A stretch of 57,803 nt of DNA from Rhodocyclaceae bacterium (lineage in GTDB: Bacteria > Pseudomonadota > Gammaproteobacteria > Burkholderiales > Usitatibacteraceae): the NCBI GenBank assembly GCA_020247395.1, contig JADCJC010000092.1, positions 1 through 57,803 on the forward strand, in the 5' to 3' direction. The translations under genes were made by a program, and so were the position numbers. How positions within the stretch are numbered: position 1 is the stretch's first letter; each line of letters opens with the position of its first letter. The notes under the pieces are model-generated. The model saw only the letters and a list, made by a program, of their open reading frames with translations, was not told where the DNA came from and searched no databases. Of the stretch, positions 43,487-53,286 are shown piece after piece.

Positions 43487-43616
43487 CTTAGGGAACTTCT
43501 AAAAACCTACTGCGGGCGAATCTGTCAGTTCCGGTGCTCGCCGTACACTGGGTACGTGTCCGCTCCTCTCACTGCCAACTTCACCCGCTCGCGACGGTTT
43601 TTAGAAGTTCCCCTTA
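43487..43616. mobile_element. MITE-like element with 17-bp terminal inverted repeats
   Basis: GGGAACTTCTAAAAACC at 43491-43507 is matched perfectly by its inverted copy at 43596-43612. The 122-bp element carries no gene and is flanked on both sides by CTTA (43487-43490 and 43613-43616), which looks like a four-base target duplication. It lies between the convergent iron permease and FtsX-like genes. It is probably a non-autonomous insertion-sequence derivative; the parent element is not in the window. Confidence 0.75.
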
Positions 43617-43643
43617 GTGTGGTTCATGCCCCAGTAAAGATAC

Positions 43644-46145
43644 TCAAGCTAATCCGCGAATTGTGGCAAGCGGCGGCGAGTCGACCGCCCTGCGTGTGCC
43701 AAGCAATCCAGCCACGGCGATTCCCAGCCCGCCACCGAAAATGCCGATAACCGGGATCCACCAGTTGATGATGTAAGGCACACCCAGCACGCGATCAGAC
43801 AACACGGCAGCAAGCGACATGGCACCGATAGTCGCGATGAGCCCTGCCAACAAGCCAATTGCCATAAATTCCGCCAGCTGTAAAACCACCATTTGCCGAC
43901 GGTTGGCACCCAATGTGCGCATCACTGCGGCGTCGAACACGCGCTCATCTTGCGTTGTGGCAATCGCCGCATACAAAACAACCAAGCCCGCGGCAAGCGC
44001 AAACATAAACACAAACGAGACCGCGTTAGCCACTTGATCGGTGATGATCCGAACCTGATTCATGATGGCCGTAAGATCAATTACCGAAAGATTCGGAAAC
44101 TGCCGAATCAATCCTGTGACCAACGCCTCATTGCCAGGTGCCAAGTGAAAACTGGTGATGTAGCTCGCGGGATAACCGTCCAGCACCCCACGGTTCGAAA
44201 TCACAAAAAAATTCGCTTTGAACGAATCCCATTCGACCTTGCGTAGATTTGTTACCGTCGCCGTAAATCGCGATCCGGCGACATCGTAGGTCAGCACATC
44301 ACCCACCTTGATGTTTAGCGAATTGGCGATGCCCTCCTCAACCGAAAACTGTGGCGTTTTGTCCTGGGGCGTCCAAAACTTTCCAGCCACAATCTTGTTG
44401 TCCGCTTGCAGGGTGTCACTCCATGACAAGTTGAACTCGCGTTCGGAAAGGCGTTTGGCGCGTTCATCGGTATAACCGCGTTGCGCCACCGGCACGTCTG
44501 AAATGGCGACTAAGCGACCGCGGATCATCGGGTACAGAGCCGGCGTTTGCATCTTGCGCTCAGCAAAAAATGCGCGCACTTTATCCAGTTGATCACTTTG
44601 AATGTTAATTAAAAAACGGTTCGGCATATCGCCGCTGACAGAGCCCTGCCAACGCGAAATCAAATCAGCACGAACCAGGGTGAGCAGCAACATTGCCATG
44701 ATGCCAAGTCCCAGCGCCATGATCTGAACAAGGCTCGCCCCAGAGCGCCGTTTCATGTTTGCCACGCCGTACCGCCATGATCCACTTACTGCGCCGCGCA
44801 TCCGCGCCGCTAAGTGAATCAACAGCCATCCTGCCAGCGCGGCAACACCGAGCGCCGCAGCAAATCCACCAAGAGCAATGCCGCCTAGCTTGATATCCCC
44901 CGAGCGCCAGACAATCAGGGCGGCAAGAGTGACAAAACCGAGAAAATACGCAAAGGTTGCGGCACCATCAAATGGGTCGAGGTCGCGCCGCAGCACCCGC
45001 AGGGTTGGCACTTTGCGCAGCGACAGTAGCGGCGGCAAGGTAAACCCGAGGAGCAAGACCATGCCAATTGCGACCCCCTGTAGGGCAGGGACAAATGTCG
45101 GAGCCGGTAAACCGACTGTGAAGAACCCTGTGAGTATGGCCGCAAGAGCACTTTGGGCACCAAAGCCGGCCAGAGTACCCATCAGGCACGCCAAGAATCC
45201 CAAAATGAGGAACTGCAAAAAGTTAAGCGAGAAGATCTCTGCCTGGCTGGCACCAAGGCATCGCATCATGGCGGCGCTATCGAGTTGCCGCTGGGAAAAG
45301 CGGCGCGCAGCCAGTGCGACCGCAACGGACGCAAGAATGACAGACAATAGCGCGGCCAACCCCAAGAAGCGCTGCGCGCGCTCCAGCGCCACCCGTACCT
45401 CAGATCTTGCGTCGCGTACGGTTTCCAGTCGCTCACCGCGTTTGAGCTTACCGGCAAAGGCAGTTGCGAATCGATCCACGGCAGATCGTTCACCCGCCAC
45501 AAGAAATGCATAATTCACGCGACTGCCGATTTGAATGAGATTGGTCGACGGAAGGTCGTTGATGTTGATCAGGACTCGCGGTGCGATGCCGAAGTAGTCG
45601 AGCACGCTATCCGGTTCCTTCGTCAACACCTTTGTGATTGTCAGCTCAGTCGCGCCTAGCCGAAGGCGGTCGCCCACTGAAGCGCCCAATCTGGTCAACA
45701 AGATGTCGGGTATCCACGTCGTGCCGACCTCTGGCACGACCTCGGCATCACGCTCCAACCCGCCCGGCCTATCGGCGATGCGCAGTTTTCCTCTTAGCGG
45801 AAACATACTAGATACCGCCTTGATCTCTGCAAGATTCACGCCTTGTCCTCTTGCAGCATCCCCGGAGACCATACTTGGGAAGGTAACAGTCTGGGCAGTT
45901 GAGAGTCCTTGTCGGATCGCCTCTTCGACAAAACGGATGTCGATGACTTTATCCGAGCGGACAATGGCATCGGCGGCGATCAGTTCATTGGCTTGACGAT
46001 TGAGCGCCGATTCGACACGGTCGGCGAAAAATGAGACCGTTGTCACACTGGCCACCGCTATCAGCAGCGCCGCGAACAACACCTGCGCCTCGCCTGCATG
46101 GGCGTTCCGGCGAAGCAACTTAAACGCGAGTGACAATTTCTTCAT
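43644..46145 (-). CDS. ybbP: ABC transporter permease, FtsX-like (YbbP family)
   Basis: An 833-residue membrane protein. It has an N-terminal transmembrane helix, a large periplasmic domain, and two FtsX-type four-helix units, the second ending near the C-terminus (residues about 690-830). The layout and the tesA-ybbA neighbours match E. coli YbbP, a MacB/LolCDE-type mechanotransmission permease without a known cargo. It lies about 100 bases after ybbA on the same strand. Confidence 0.9.
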   Translation of the reverse strand: MKKLSLAFKLLRRNAHAGEAQVLFAALLIAVASVTTVSFFADRVESALNRQANELIAADAIVRSDKVIDIRFVEEAIRQGLSTAQTVTFPSMVSGDAARGQGVNLAEIKAVSSMFPLRGKLRIADRPGGLERDAEVVPEVGTTWIPDILLTRLGASVGDRLRLGATELTITKVLTKEPDSVLDYFGIAPRVLININDLPSTNLIQIGSRVNYAFLVAGERSAVDRFATAFAGKLKRGERLETVRDARSEVRVALERAQRFLGLAALLSVILASVAVALAARRFSQRQLDSAAMMRCLGASQAEIFSLNFLQFLILGFLACLMGTLAGFGAQSALAAILTGFFTVGLPAPTFVPALQGVAIGMVLLLGFTLPPLLSLRKVPTLRVLRRDLDPFDGAATFAYFLGFVTLAALIVWRSGDIKLGGIALGGFAAALGVAALAGWLLIHLAARMRGAVSGSWRYGVANMKRRSGASLVQIMALGLGIMAMLLLTLVRADLISRWQGSVSGDMPNRFLINIQSDQLDKVRAFFAERKMQTPALYPMIRGRLVAISDVPVAQRGYTDERAKRLSEREFNLSWSDTLQADNKIVAGKFWTPQDKTPQFSVEEGIANSLNIKVGDVLTYDVAGSRFTATVTNLRKVEWDSFKANFFVISNRGVLDGYPASYITSFHLAPGNEALVTGLIRQFPNLSVIDLTAIMNQVRIITDQVANAVSFVFMFALAAGLVVLYAAIATTQDERVFDAAVMRTLGANRRQMVVLQLAEFMAIGLLAGLIATIGAMSLAAVLSDRVLGVPYIINWWIPVIGIFGGGLGIAVAGLLGTRRAVDSPPLATIRGLA

Positions 46146-46246
46146 TAGCCCTACCCTAACCAGATTTATCTTAACTCTAGTAATGACGAGATACTTCAGC
46201 CATTAATGCCCGAAAACGCCCGCCAATAAACGACATTAGCTCGACG

Positions 46247-47071
46247 CTACGATCTTGCTATGGTGTCTTGGTCGGCTTCGTCAGTGACCACGCCCGCATC
46301 GATGGTTAGGCGGCGTCCACAGCGCGACGCTAAGCCGGCATCGTGCGTTACCAAGATCAGCGTGGTGCCGCGTTCTTGATTCAACTCAAACAGCAACTCG
46401 ATCATCCTCCGCCCCGTCTTCGCATCGAGGTTGCCCGTGGGTTCATCCGCAAACAATAGCTTAGGCTCAGTGACAAACGCGCGCGCGATGGCCACACGTT
46501 GCTGCTCGCCGCCTGAAAGTTGTTTCGGATAGTGCTTCACCCGATCCTTCAGTCCGACCCGATCAAGGATCACGCGAGCCCGACTCTCGGCATCCGCAGC
46601 ACCCGCGAGTTCCAAGGGCAGCATGACGTTTTCCAGTGCCGTGAGTGAGGGCAAAAGTTGAAACGACTGGAATACGAAACCAACCAAGCGCCCTCTTAAT
46701 TTGGCTCGACCGTCTTCGTCAAGCTTGAACAAACTTTCACCGTTGATCGCAATATCACCTTCCGTCGGAGTGTCTAGGCCGGCCATGAGGCCGAGCAATG
46801 TCGACTTACCCGACCCCGACGCCCCGACAACGGCGACCGCTTCGCCGCGCAGCACGCTAAAATTAGCGTTGTTTACAATCGTTAGCACGCCGTCTGACGT
46901 GGCCACCCGCTTGGTAATATTCGCGACCCGGATAATTTCCGCGTCGTCGATAAGCAATTTGGCTGGCTCCTGCGTTGATGTTCCAGCGTCCGTAACCGAC
47001 GCGTATTCGGCGGGCGCGGCTTTCAAATCCGCTAGATTTGTTGGGAGAGAAAGGGCGTTAGTTGCATTCAT
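46247..47071 (-). CDS. ybbA: ABC transporter ATP-binding protein (YbbA/LolD-like)
   Basis: A 274-residue ATPase with Walker [10 protein letters not shown], signature [15 protein letters not shown], Walker [14 protein letters not shown] and the switch His in LVTHD. It has about 50 residues before the ABC domain, longer than E. coli YbbA. ATG 47071 is preferred; the open frame to 47167 overlaps the promoter of the divergent tesA. With YbbP it should form an inner-membrane complex acting on an unknown envelope substrate. Confidence 0.92.
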   Translation of the reverse strand: MNATNALSLPTNLADLKAAPAEYASVTDAGTSTQEPAKLLIDDAEIIRVANITKRVATSDGVLTIVNNANFSVLRGEAVAVVGASGSGKSTLLGLMAGLDTPTEGDIAINGESLFKLDEDGRAKLRGRLVGFVFQSFQLLPSLTALENVMLPLELAGAADAESRARVILDRVGLKDRVKHYPKQLSGGEQQRVAIARAFVTEPKLLFADEPTGNLDAKTGRRMIELLFELNQERGTTLILVTHDAGLASRCGRRLTIDAGVVTDEADQDTIARS

Positions 47072-47177
47072 GAATAAGCTCGAAAGAGATTGTATGGAAG
47101 CCTTATTGATTGAGGCGTTGGGTCCGATTTGACAAGGCGCGGGTGACACGTTCGAGACTACCTGCATTTTTACGAGG

Positions 47178-47924
47178 ATGAATCACGACTTTATGGCTGC
47201 ATTGACAGGAGCAGAATCATTATTGCCCGATTATCGGCGCGTGCCGCACCCGTGGCGCGGCTACTTCCTTTGGCTAGCGCTGCTTTTGACATCGCTTTAT
47301 TATGTGTCGTTCCCGGTACGAGCATCAAACACCGCTTCGGCGGCGGCCGTAGTGATGGTCTATGGCGACAGCTTATCTGCCGCTTATGGCATCAAACCTG
47401 AACAAGGTTGGGTGGCGCTCATGGAAAAGCGCCTCGCAAGCGACGGCATCCGTGTGATCAACGCCAGCATCTCAGGCGAGACAACGGCGGGCGGGTTAGC
47501 ACGTATCCAAACGGATCTGAATCGACACAAGCCCGGCACGGTTGTGCTTGCGCTGGGTGCCAACGACGGTCTGCGAGGCTTACCGGTTGCGATCATGCGC
47601 CGCAATTTGGAGGGCATGATTGACGCCATCGAGCGCACTGGTGGGAGGGTGATTCTTGTGGGTATACGGATACCTCCAAACTACGGGATCGAGTACACGA
47701 GTGACTTTAAGAATGTCTTCGCTGCTTTAGCCGCGCAACGGCGGCTTGCACTTGTGCCCTTTCTACTCGACGGTATCGCAGAGGATCTGGATAATTTTCA
47801 GGCTGATCGGTTGCATCCGGTCGCGGCGGCGCAGGCGCGCATTCTGCAAAACGTTTTGCCGGTTGTCCAACGAACGCTTGGTCGCCCGCCGAGGCCTGCG
47901 GCCGCAGCAGCCGCGGCAAAATAA
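47178..47924 (+). CDS. tesA: Arylesterase / lysophospholipase, TesA-like SGNH hydrolase
   Basis: A 248-residue exported hydrolase. An N-terminal hydrophobic stretch (about residues 29-46, ending RAS) acts as signal after a 28-residue basic lead. The SGNH blocks are present: Ser65 in YGDSLSAAYG, GANDG near 130, and the catalytic Asp/His in DRLHP near 213. TesA hydrolyses acyl esters and lysophospholipids in the periplasm. The start is uncertain; ATG 47178 and ATG 47193 are both possible. The divergent tesA/ybbA pairing is the same as in E. coli. Confidence 0.92.
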   Translation: MNHDFMAALTGAESLLPDYRRVPHPWRGYFLWLALLLTSLYYVSFPVRASNTASAAAVVMVYGDSLSAAYGIKPEQGWVALMEKRLASDGIRVINASISGETTAGGLARIQTDLNRHKPGTVVLALGANDGLRGLPVAIMRRNLEGMIDAIERTGGRVILVGIRIPPNYGIEYTSDFKNVFAALAAQRRLALVPFLLDGIAEDLDNFQADRLHPVAAAQARILQNVLPVVQRTLGRPPRPAAAAAAAK

Positions 47925-49072
47925 TGATTGAAGACAATTCGGCAAACCGCAACCAAACGCGTTTTCAGCCGAAGCTAGGTTGTGTGCGACTACCACTGTC
48001 AGCTGCCGACCTCGCTAACTACAGCGAAATCATCGATACTCGCAGCCCATCGGAGTGGCAGCTCGATCACCTACCCGGCGCAATTTCCGTCCCGGTGCTG
48101 GAAGACGCGGAACGCGAGCATGTGGGTAGGCTGTACAAACAAGTGTCGAGCTTCGAAGCAAAGAAAGTAGGCGCAGCACTCGTCGCACGCAACATCGCAC
48201 GACACCTGGAAACGGCGCTCGCCGCCAAGCCAAAAAACTGGCGACCGTTGATCTATTGCTGGCGCGGCGGAGCGCGTTCAGCCGCGTTTACCCACATCCT
48301 TCGGCAGATTGGTTGGGATGCCACGCAACTTGAGGGGGGCTACAAACGCTGGCGGACACAGGTTGTTGCTGATTTGCAAGAGTTGCCGAGGGCATTCTCC
48401 TTCCGCGCCATCTGTGGACGCACCGGCTCAGGAAAGAGTCGCTTACTGACCAGCATGCATGCGCTAGGCGCACAAGTACTGGACTTGGAGGCGCTCGCCG
48501 GACATAGAGGTTCCGTGCTGGGGGACATTCCCAATCAGCCCCAGCCAACGCAGAAAATGTTCGAGTCAAGAATCTGGGTAGAACTTTCAAAATTTGACCC
48601 GACACGGCCAGTGTTTGTCGAGGCTGAGAGCAAGAAGATCGGCTTGCTTCGTGTGCCGGAAGTGCTGATCGAAAGAATGTGGCATGGCGAATGTATCGAA
48701 CTCCTCACCCCTCAGTCACTTCGGGTGCGATTATTGGTCGAGGAGTATGCGCACCTTATCGCCGATCCCGCGCTTATGCATTTCAAGATCGATTGCCTAA
48801 GCCCCCTTCACGCCCGGCAGCGAATCGATGGCTGGCACCGACTGGTGGATGCAGGCGCTTGGGATCACTTGGTGGCGGACCTGCTTGATTCACACTACGA
48901 TCCGGCATATGATCGTTCAATGTTTAAAAATTATCAGGGAATTCGCCGTGCGCGCAACGTATCTTTGACAGCGATTTCATCCGAGGGATTTCGCAGTGCG
49001 GCATTATCTACCCTTACGATGGGTTCTACGGTTGGTGTTGCCGTCCCCACTTCTGTTCCAAACTTTCCCTAG
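47924..49072 (+). CDS. selU: tRNA 2-selenouridine synthase
   Basis: SelU (MnmH) replaces sulfur by selenium at the wobble 2-thiouridine of certain tRNAs, through a geranylated intermediate. The 382-residue protein has an N-terminal rhodanese domain with Cys112 in IYCWRGGARSA and a C-terminal P-loop domain with GRTGSGKSR near residue 165. It implies selenophosphate use in this organism, though selD is not in the window. Its ATG overlaps the tesA stop (TAATG). Confidence 0.93.
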   Translation: MIEDNSANRNQTRFQPKLGCVRLPLSAADLANYSEIIDTRSPSEWQLDHLPGAISVPVLEDAEREHVGRLYKQVSSFEAKKVGAALVARNIARHLETALAAKPKNWRPLIYCWRGGARSAAFTHILRQIGWDATQLEGGYKRWRTQVVADLQELPRAFSFRAICGRTGSGKSRLLTSMHALGAQVLDLEALAGHRGSVLGDIPNQPQPTQKMFESRIWVELSKFDPTRPVFVEAESKKIGLLRVPEVLIERMWHGECIELLTPQSLRVRLLVEEYAHLIADPALMHFKIDCLSPLHARQRIDGWHRLVDAGAWDHLVADLLDSHYDPAYDRSMFKNYQGIRRARNVSLTAISSEGFRSAALSTLTMGSTVGVAVPTSVPNFP

Positions 49073-49203
49073 ACGTCGCGCTAGGTAAGTTTTGTGCGCT
49101 GAATATTGGCCCTCACGTATCTTCAGCTAAACTTCTTCCAACTTACCTCGCCTTTACATTTCGCACCGCGCGGGTTGGTAGTAGCAAAAAAAGGATCGAT
49201 CGA

Positions 49204-50502
49204 ATGAACATGGGCCGACCGCAGAGGCTCGGTAAGTACGAGTTGTTATCCGAACTTGGACGCGGCGCAACCGCCGCCGTCTACTTAGCGGATGACCCAT
49301 TTTACAACCGCAAGGTGGCCATTAAAGTACAGGTCAAGGACGAATCAGCAGGTCCGGATGAGGCTCGCCGTTTCGAAAAGCTGTTCCTGAACGAAGCTGC
49401 AATGGTGGGCAAGCTGTCACATCCCAATATAGTGGGCGTCTACGACGCGGTTGTTGAGGGCGAGAACCAGTACATCGTCATGGAATATGTCGGCGGTGGC
49501 AGCCTTAAGAAGTTCTGTACTGAAACAAACCTCCTGCCTGTTCGTCAGGCAGTACTGGTAATTTTCAAAGCCTGTCGTGCACTTGACTACGCTTTTCAGA
49601 ACGGCGTCATTCATCGCGACATTAAAGCGGCAAACATTTTGCTGTCTGATCGCGACGAGATAAAGATCTCCGACTTTGGCACGGCGCAAATCTCGCAGGC
49701 AACGCACACGCAGATCGATGGCTTTGTTGGCTCCCCAGCCTACATGGCACCGGAACAAATTCACGAAGAGCCGCCGTCCGTCCAGACCGATATCTATTCA
49801 CTCGGTGTCACTTTCTATGAGTTGTTGACCGGTAGACTGCCGTATCAAGCTGCGAATTCGGTTTCAATGATCAACAAGATCCTTAACGAAGATCCTATGC
49901 CACTGCGCAGTATTCGACCTGATCTGCCGGACGAAATCGTCAAGATCGTTGAAACAGCGATGGCTAAGGACCCAGCGAAACGATATCCGGGCTGGTATGC
50001 CATGGCACGCGATCTTGCCGACACGTTTCCGCAACTTGAAAAATACTCATTCGAAATTTCGTCGGTCGAGAAATTCAACGCACTTCGCAAGCTTGAGTTC
50101 TTCAAAGATTTTCGCGACTCGGAACTCTGGGAAGTTCTTCGCGGGTCGGTGTGGGAAAACCACGCGCGCGAACAAAGCCTGTTGCTGGAGGGGGATATCG
50201 GCCATGCGTTCTACATCATCATATCCGGGCAGGTGAAAGTGATGAAAGACAATAAGTTGCTCAATGTTCTCAAGGACGGCGACTGCTTCGGCGAAATGGC
50301 GTATCTTTCAGGTGACAAATCGCGGCGCACGGCGACGATCACGGCTGTTTCAGAAGTGCAGCTGTTGAAAATTCAGGACGTGCAACTCGAGCAGCTGTCA
50401 GAGGCCTGCCAACTGCGATTCAATCGTGTCTTCCTTAAAACTTTGATTGATCGCCTGACTTGGACGAGTGAAGTGTTGGCCCAGGTCAAACCCCAGTCTT
50501 GA
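49204..50502 (+). CDS. Ser/Thr protein kinase fused to cyclic-nucleotide-binding domain
   Basis: A 432-residue cytoplasmic protein. Residues 11-270 are a Hanks-type kinase with glycine loop LGRGATAAVYLA, Lys41 in VAIKV, catalytic Asp139 in HRDIKAANIL, DFG at 157-159 and APE at 182-184, so it should be active. Residues about 300-420 form a cNMP-binding domain (EGDIGHAFYIIISGQVKV, DGDCFGEMAYLSG). cNMP binding may gate the kinase; this is inference. AGGA precedes ATG. No phosphatase or cyclase is adjacent. Confidence 0.92.
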   Translation: MNMGRPQRLGKYELLSELGRGATAAVYLADDPFYNRKVAIKVQVKDESAGPDEARRFEKLFLNEAAMVGKLSHPNIVGVYDAVVEGENQYIVMEYVGGGSLKKFCTETNLLPVRQAVLVIFKACRALDYAFQNGVIHRDIKAANILLSDRDEIKISDFGTAQISQATHTQIDGFVGSPAYMAPEQIHEEPPSVQTDIYSLGVTFYELLTGRLPYQAANSVSMINKILNEDPMPLRSIRPDLPDEIVKIVETAMAKDPAKRYPGWYAMARDLADTFPQLEKYSFEISSVEKFNALRKLEFFKDFRDSELWEVLRGSVWENHAREQSLLLEGDIGHAFYIIISGQVKVMKDNKLLNVLKDGDCFGEMAYLSGDKSRRTATITAVSEVQLLKIQDVQLEQLSEACQLRFNRVFLKTLIDRLTWTSEVLAQVKPQS

Positions 50503-50519
50503 CCGGCTGTCGGCGCGTT

Positions 50520-51017
50520 TTATCGCACCGAGTAAATCAGGCAGACCGCCTCAGCGGCGATCCCCTCGCCGCGACCGGTAAATCCCAGTTTTTCAGTAGT
50601 GGTGGCCTTGACGTTGACCGCAGTGATATCACACTTGGCATCGGTCGCAATATTGCCAACCATGGCGGCGATATGGGGGGCGAGCCGCGGCGCTTCTGCA
50701 ATTACCGTCGCATCGATATTGCCGATCTTGAATCCATGATCATTGAGCAGTGCAACCACGTGGCTGAGAAGTTTGCGACTGTCGATACCGTTGAAGCGCG
50801 GATCTGTGTCTGGAAAGTGCTTGCCAATGTCGCCAAATGCAGCGGCACCTAGCAGCGCATCGCATATCGCGTGCAGCAACACATCTGCGTCGGAGTGCCC
50901 AAGCAGACCTCGATCGAATGGGATCTCTACGCCACCAATGATGCACTTACGGCCCACAACGAGTTGATGAACGTCAAAGCCGTGCCCGATTCTGAAGGTG
51001 GGTGTTGAAACAGTCAT
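50520..51017 (-). CDS. ispF: 2-C-methyl-D-erythritol 2,4-cyclodiphosphate synthase
   Basis: IspF cyclises CDP-methylerythritol 2-phosphate in the non-mevalonate isoprenoid pathway. The 165-residue protein has [11 protein letters not shown] near residue 7 with zinc ligands, [18 protein letters not shown] near 42, and [10 protein letters not shown]. Its ATG overlaps the ispD stop by four bases (51014-51017), so the two pathway steps are coupled. It ends 17 bases from the convergent kinase gene. Confidence 0.96.
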   Translation of the reverse strand: MTVSTPTFRIGHGFDVHQLVVGRKCIIGGVEIPFDRGLLGHSDADVLLHAICDALLGAAAFGDIGKHFPDTDPRFNGIDSRKLLSHVVALLNDHGFKIGNIDATVIAEAPRLAPHIAAMVGNIATDAKCDITAVNVKATTTEKLGFTGRGEGIAAEAVCLIYSVR

Positions 51018-51760
51018 GTCGTCGATTCGCTTTCCGCCAATAGAATTCGGGCGAGTGTCATATCCGTCGCGTAGGTCACTTTGAGATTCGCACTTTCACC
51101 GATGACGAGCTTGGGCCGATAACCAATCGCCTCAATTGCCTGCGACTCGTCAGTGGCATCCGGCATCGCGGCCAACGCCTTAGCCAACAAGTCGACCCGA
51201 AACATTTGCGGGGTTTGTGCACGCCAAAGTTGCTGACGGTCCACGGTTTGCTCGACTCGCAGGTCCGGGCTCGCCCGCTTGAGGGTATCTGCGACGGGCA
51301 AGGCCAGCAGTCCACCAATAGGATCCTCCTCAAGCTCGTCTAAAAACTGTTCGATGAGTTCGCTTCGAATGCACGGTCTGGCGGCGTCGTGGACCATGGC
51401 TCGGTCAGTCGGGCCAAATACTGGGGAAACCGCCCGTAGCCCATTGAGTACACTCTCAGCCCGCGTCTTTCCCCCGACGCGAAACACCTGAAGGCGATCG
51501 GTAAGGCTGCTTCCCCGCTCTTGGCAGTTGCGCGCAATTACGTCATCCCAATAGCTATCGTCGGCAGTGATCACCACCGCAATCGTCTCGATCCGCGCCA
51601 CCCGAGCCATCGCCGTCAAGGTATGCAAGATCATCGGTAAGCCGTTGATCGGCAGGTACTGTTTCGGCAGAGGGTCTGCCATCCTCGTACCACTCCCTGC
51701 GGCAGGCACGATGGCGAAGACTCGCCCTTTGGTTGAATTTGTCGTCGGCATTAGGTGCAT
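51014..51760 (-). CDS. ispD: 2-C-methyl-D-erythritol 4-phosphate cytidylyltransferase
   Basis: IspD joins CTP to methylerythritol 4-phosphate. The 248-residue protein has the nucleotide loop [19 protein letters not shown] near residues 18-36, VHDAARPC near 124 and the C-terminal ADMT-like [13 protein letters not shown] segment. ATG 51760 is used; an ATG three codons in is also possible. It begins 44 bases from the divergent mltF gene. Confidence 0.96.
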   Translation of the reverse strand: MHLMPTTNSTKGRVFAIVPAAGSGTRMADPLPKQYLPINGLPMILHTLTAMARVARIETIAVVITADDSYWDDVIARNCQERGSSLTDRLQVFRVGGKTRAESVLNGLRAVSPVFGPTDRAMVHDAARPCIRSELIEQFLDELEEDPIGGLLALPVADTLKRASPDLRVEQTVDRQQLWRAQTPQMFRVDLLAKALAAMPDATDESQAIEAIGYRPKLVIGESANLKVTYATDMTLARILLAESESTT

Positions 51761-51804
51761 TATCGCACCGCGCAGACAGATGCAAAAGCCAATAAACTCG
51801 TGAC

Positions 51805-53286
51805 ATGCAAGCGCGCATTGCCATTTTTATAGCAATCGCGGTGATCGCTGCCATTGTCCTTTTGGGGCTTGGCGTCCGCCGCACCGAGTTCGCGCCAGAT
51901 TGGCTCGTCGCGCCGTTGGCCGCGCCCCGAACGTCGGGCGAGTTGGTGGTGCTAACTCTGCGCGGACCGACCACCACCCAATTACTTGTCAAGGCGACCG
52001 GCCAGGAAAGTGACGCCCAGACTGGGTTTGAGCATGACCTAGCGACCATGTTTGCAAATGAACTTGGCATTGCAATTAGGTTTCGCGTCATGCCTAGTTA
52101 CGCCAAGTTGCTTCAGCAACTTGAGTCCAATCGCGGGCACATTGCCGCTGCGGGGCTTTCTCCCACCCCCGAATTGCGACAAAAATTTGCCTTCGGCCCG
52201 GCTTACAAGACCACCCAATATCAGCTCATCTACCGCACGGCGGACAAGCGCCCACGCAGCATCGGCGAGATTGGCGGGCGGACGCTGGCCGTCATTGCCG
52301 AGACACCGGCCCATGACATCGCACGGGACTTGACCGGAAGCACACCAAGTCTGATTCTAGAAGTCTTGCGCCACGAAGCAACCGCAGATGACTTGCTCAA
52401 GGCGCTAGACGCTAAGCGAGCAGATATGGCGTTGGTTGACACGTACGGGTTTGCGGTGGCCAAGCGGCTGCACCCAGATCTGAGTGCGGCCTTCAATGTC
52501 GGTCAGGAGGCAAAAGTTGCTTGGGCCTTTTCGAGCGCAGCAGACTTTGACCTGCAGCAATCTGCCGCGCGGTTTTTCGAAAAAATCCGCGCCAATGGCA
52601 GTCTCAATCGCTTGATGGATCGGTATTACGGCCACATCAACCGCATCCAGCCAATCGATGCCGAGGTGCTGCTGGAGAAAATGCAAACTGAATTACCAAA
52701 ACTGAAACCCTTCTTTCACGAGGCCCAACAACTTACTGGGATCGACTGGCGTATCCTTGCGGCAGTTGGCTACCAAGAGTCGCACTGGAACGCTCTGGCA
52801 ACATCACCGACCGGCGTGCGCGGACTGATGATGCTCACCGAGGAGACTGCTGACCGGATGAAGGTGCAGAATCGACTGGACGCAAAACAATCTATCGTTG
52901 GCGGCGCAAAATACATTGCGCTGTTGCGTGATACGGTGCCGGCAAGAATTCAGGAGCCGGATCGGACTTGGCTGGCTTTAGCCGCATATAACCAGGGATA
53001 TGGGCACCTAGAGGATGCACGCATACTCACGGCAAGGATGGGGCTGAACGCAGATTCATGGCTGGACGTACGCAAAGCCTATCCCAAGCTGCGCGATCCT
53101 GAGGTCTTTGAAACCGTCAAACATGGCTATTGTCGTGGTGACGAGGCGGTACAGTTCGTCGAGAACGTTCGCAATTACACAGATATCTTGAATCGTCTCG
53201 AAAAGCCATTTGAATCAGAACTGGGCGGTGATTCGCGCCTCGATGAGGCTGCCCAACTTCACGAAAAGCGCCGGGCAAAGCGCTAG
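51805..53286 (+). CDS. mltF: Membrane-bound lytic murein transglycosylase F
   Basis: MltF cleaves the glycan bond between MurNAc and GlcNAc, forming anhydro ends, at the outer membrane. The 493-residue protein has an N-terminal hydrophobic segment (residues 5-22), a solute-binding-like domain (about 45-285) and a lytic transglycosylase domain with catalytic Glu325 in GYQESHWN, TGVRGLMMLT and AAYNQGYGHLEDA. Its stop is shared, in the palindrome CTAG, with that of the convergent phosphatase gene. Confidence 0.94.
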   Translation: MQARIAIFIAIAVIAAIVLLGLGVRRTEFAPDWLVAPLAAPRTSGELVVLTLRGPTTTQLLVKATGQESDAQTGFEHDLATMFANELGIAIRFRVMPSYAKLLQQLESNRGHIAAAGLSPTPELRQKFAFGPAYKTTQYQLIYRTADKRPRSIGEIGGRTLAVIAETPAHDIARDLTGSTPSLILEVLRHEATADDLLKALDAKRADMALVDTYGFAVAKRLHPDLSAAFNVGQEAKVAWAFSSAADFDLQQSAARFFEKIRANGSLNRLMDRYYGHINRIQPIDAEVLLEKMQTELPKLKPFFHEAQQLTGIDWRILAAVGYQESHWNALATSPTGVRGLMMLTEETADRMKVQNRLDAKQSIVGGAKYIALLRDTVPARIQEPDRTWLALAAYNQGYGHLEDARILTARMGLNADSWLDVRKAYPKLRDPEVFETVKHGYCRGDEAVQFVENVRNYTDILNRLEKPFESELGGDSRLDEAAQLHEKRRAKR

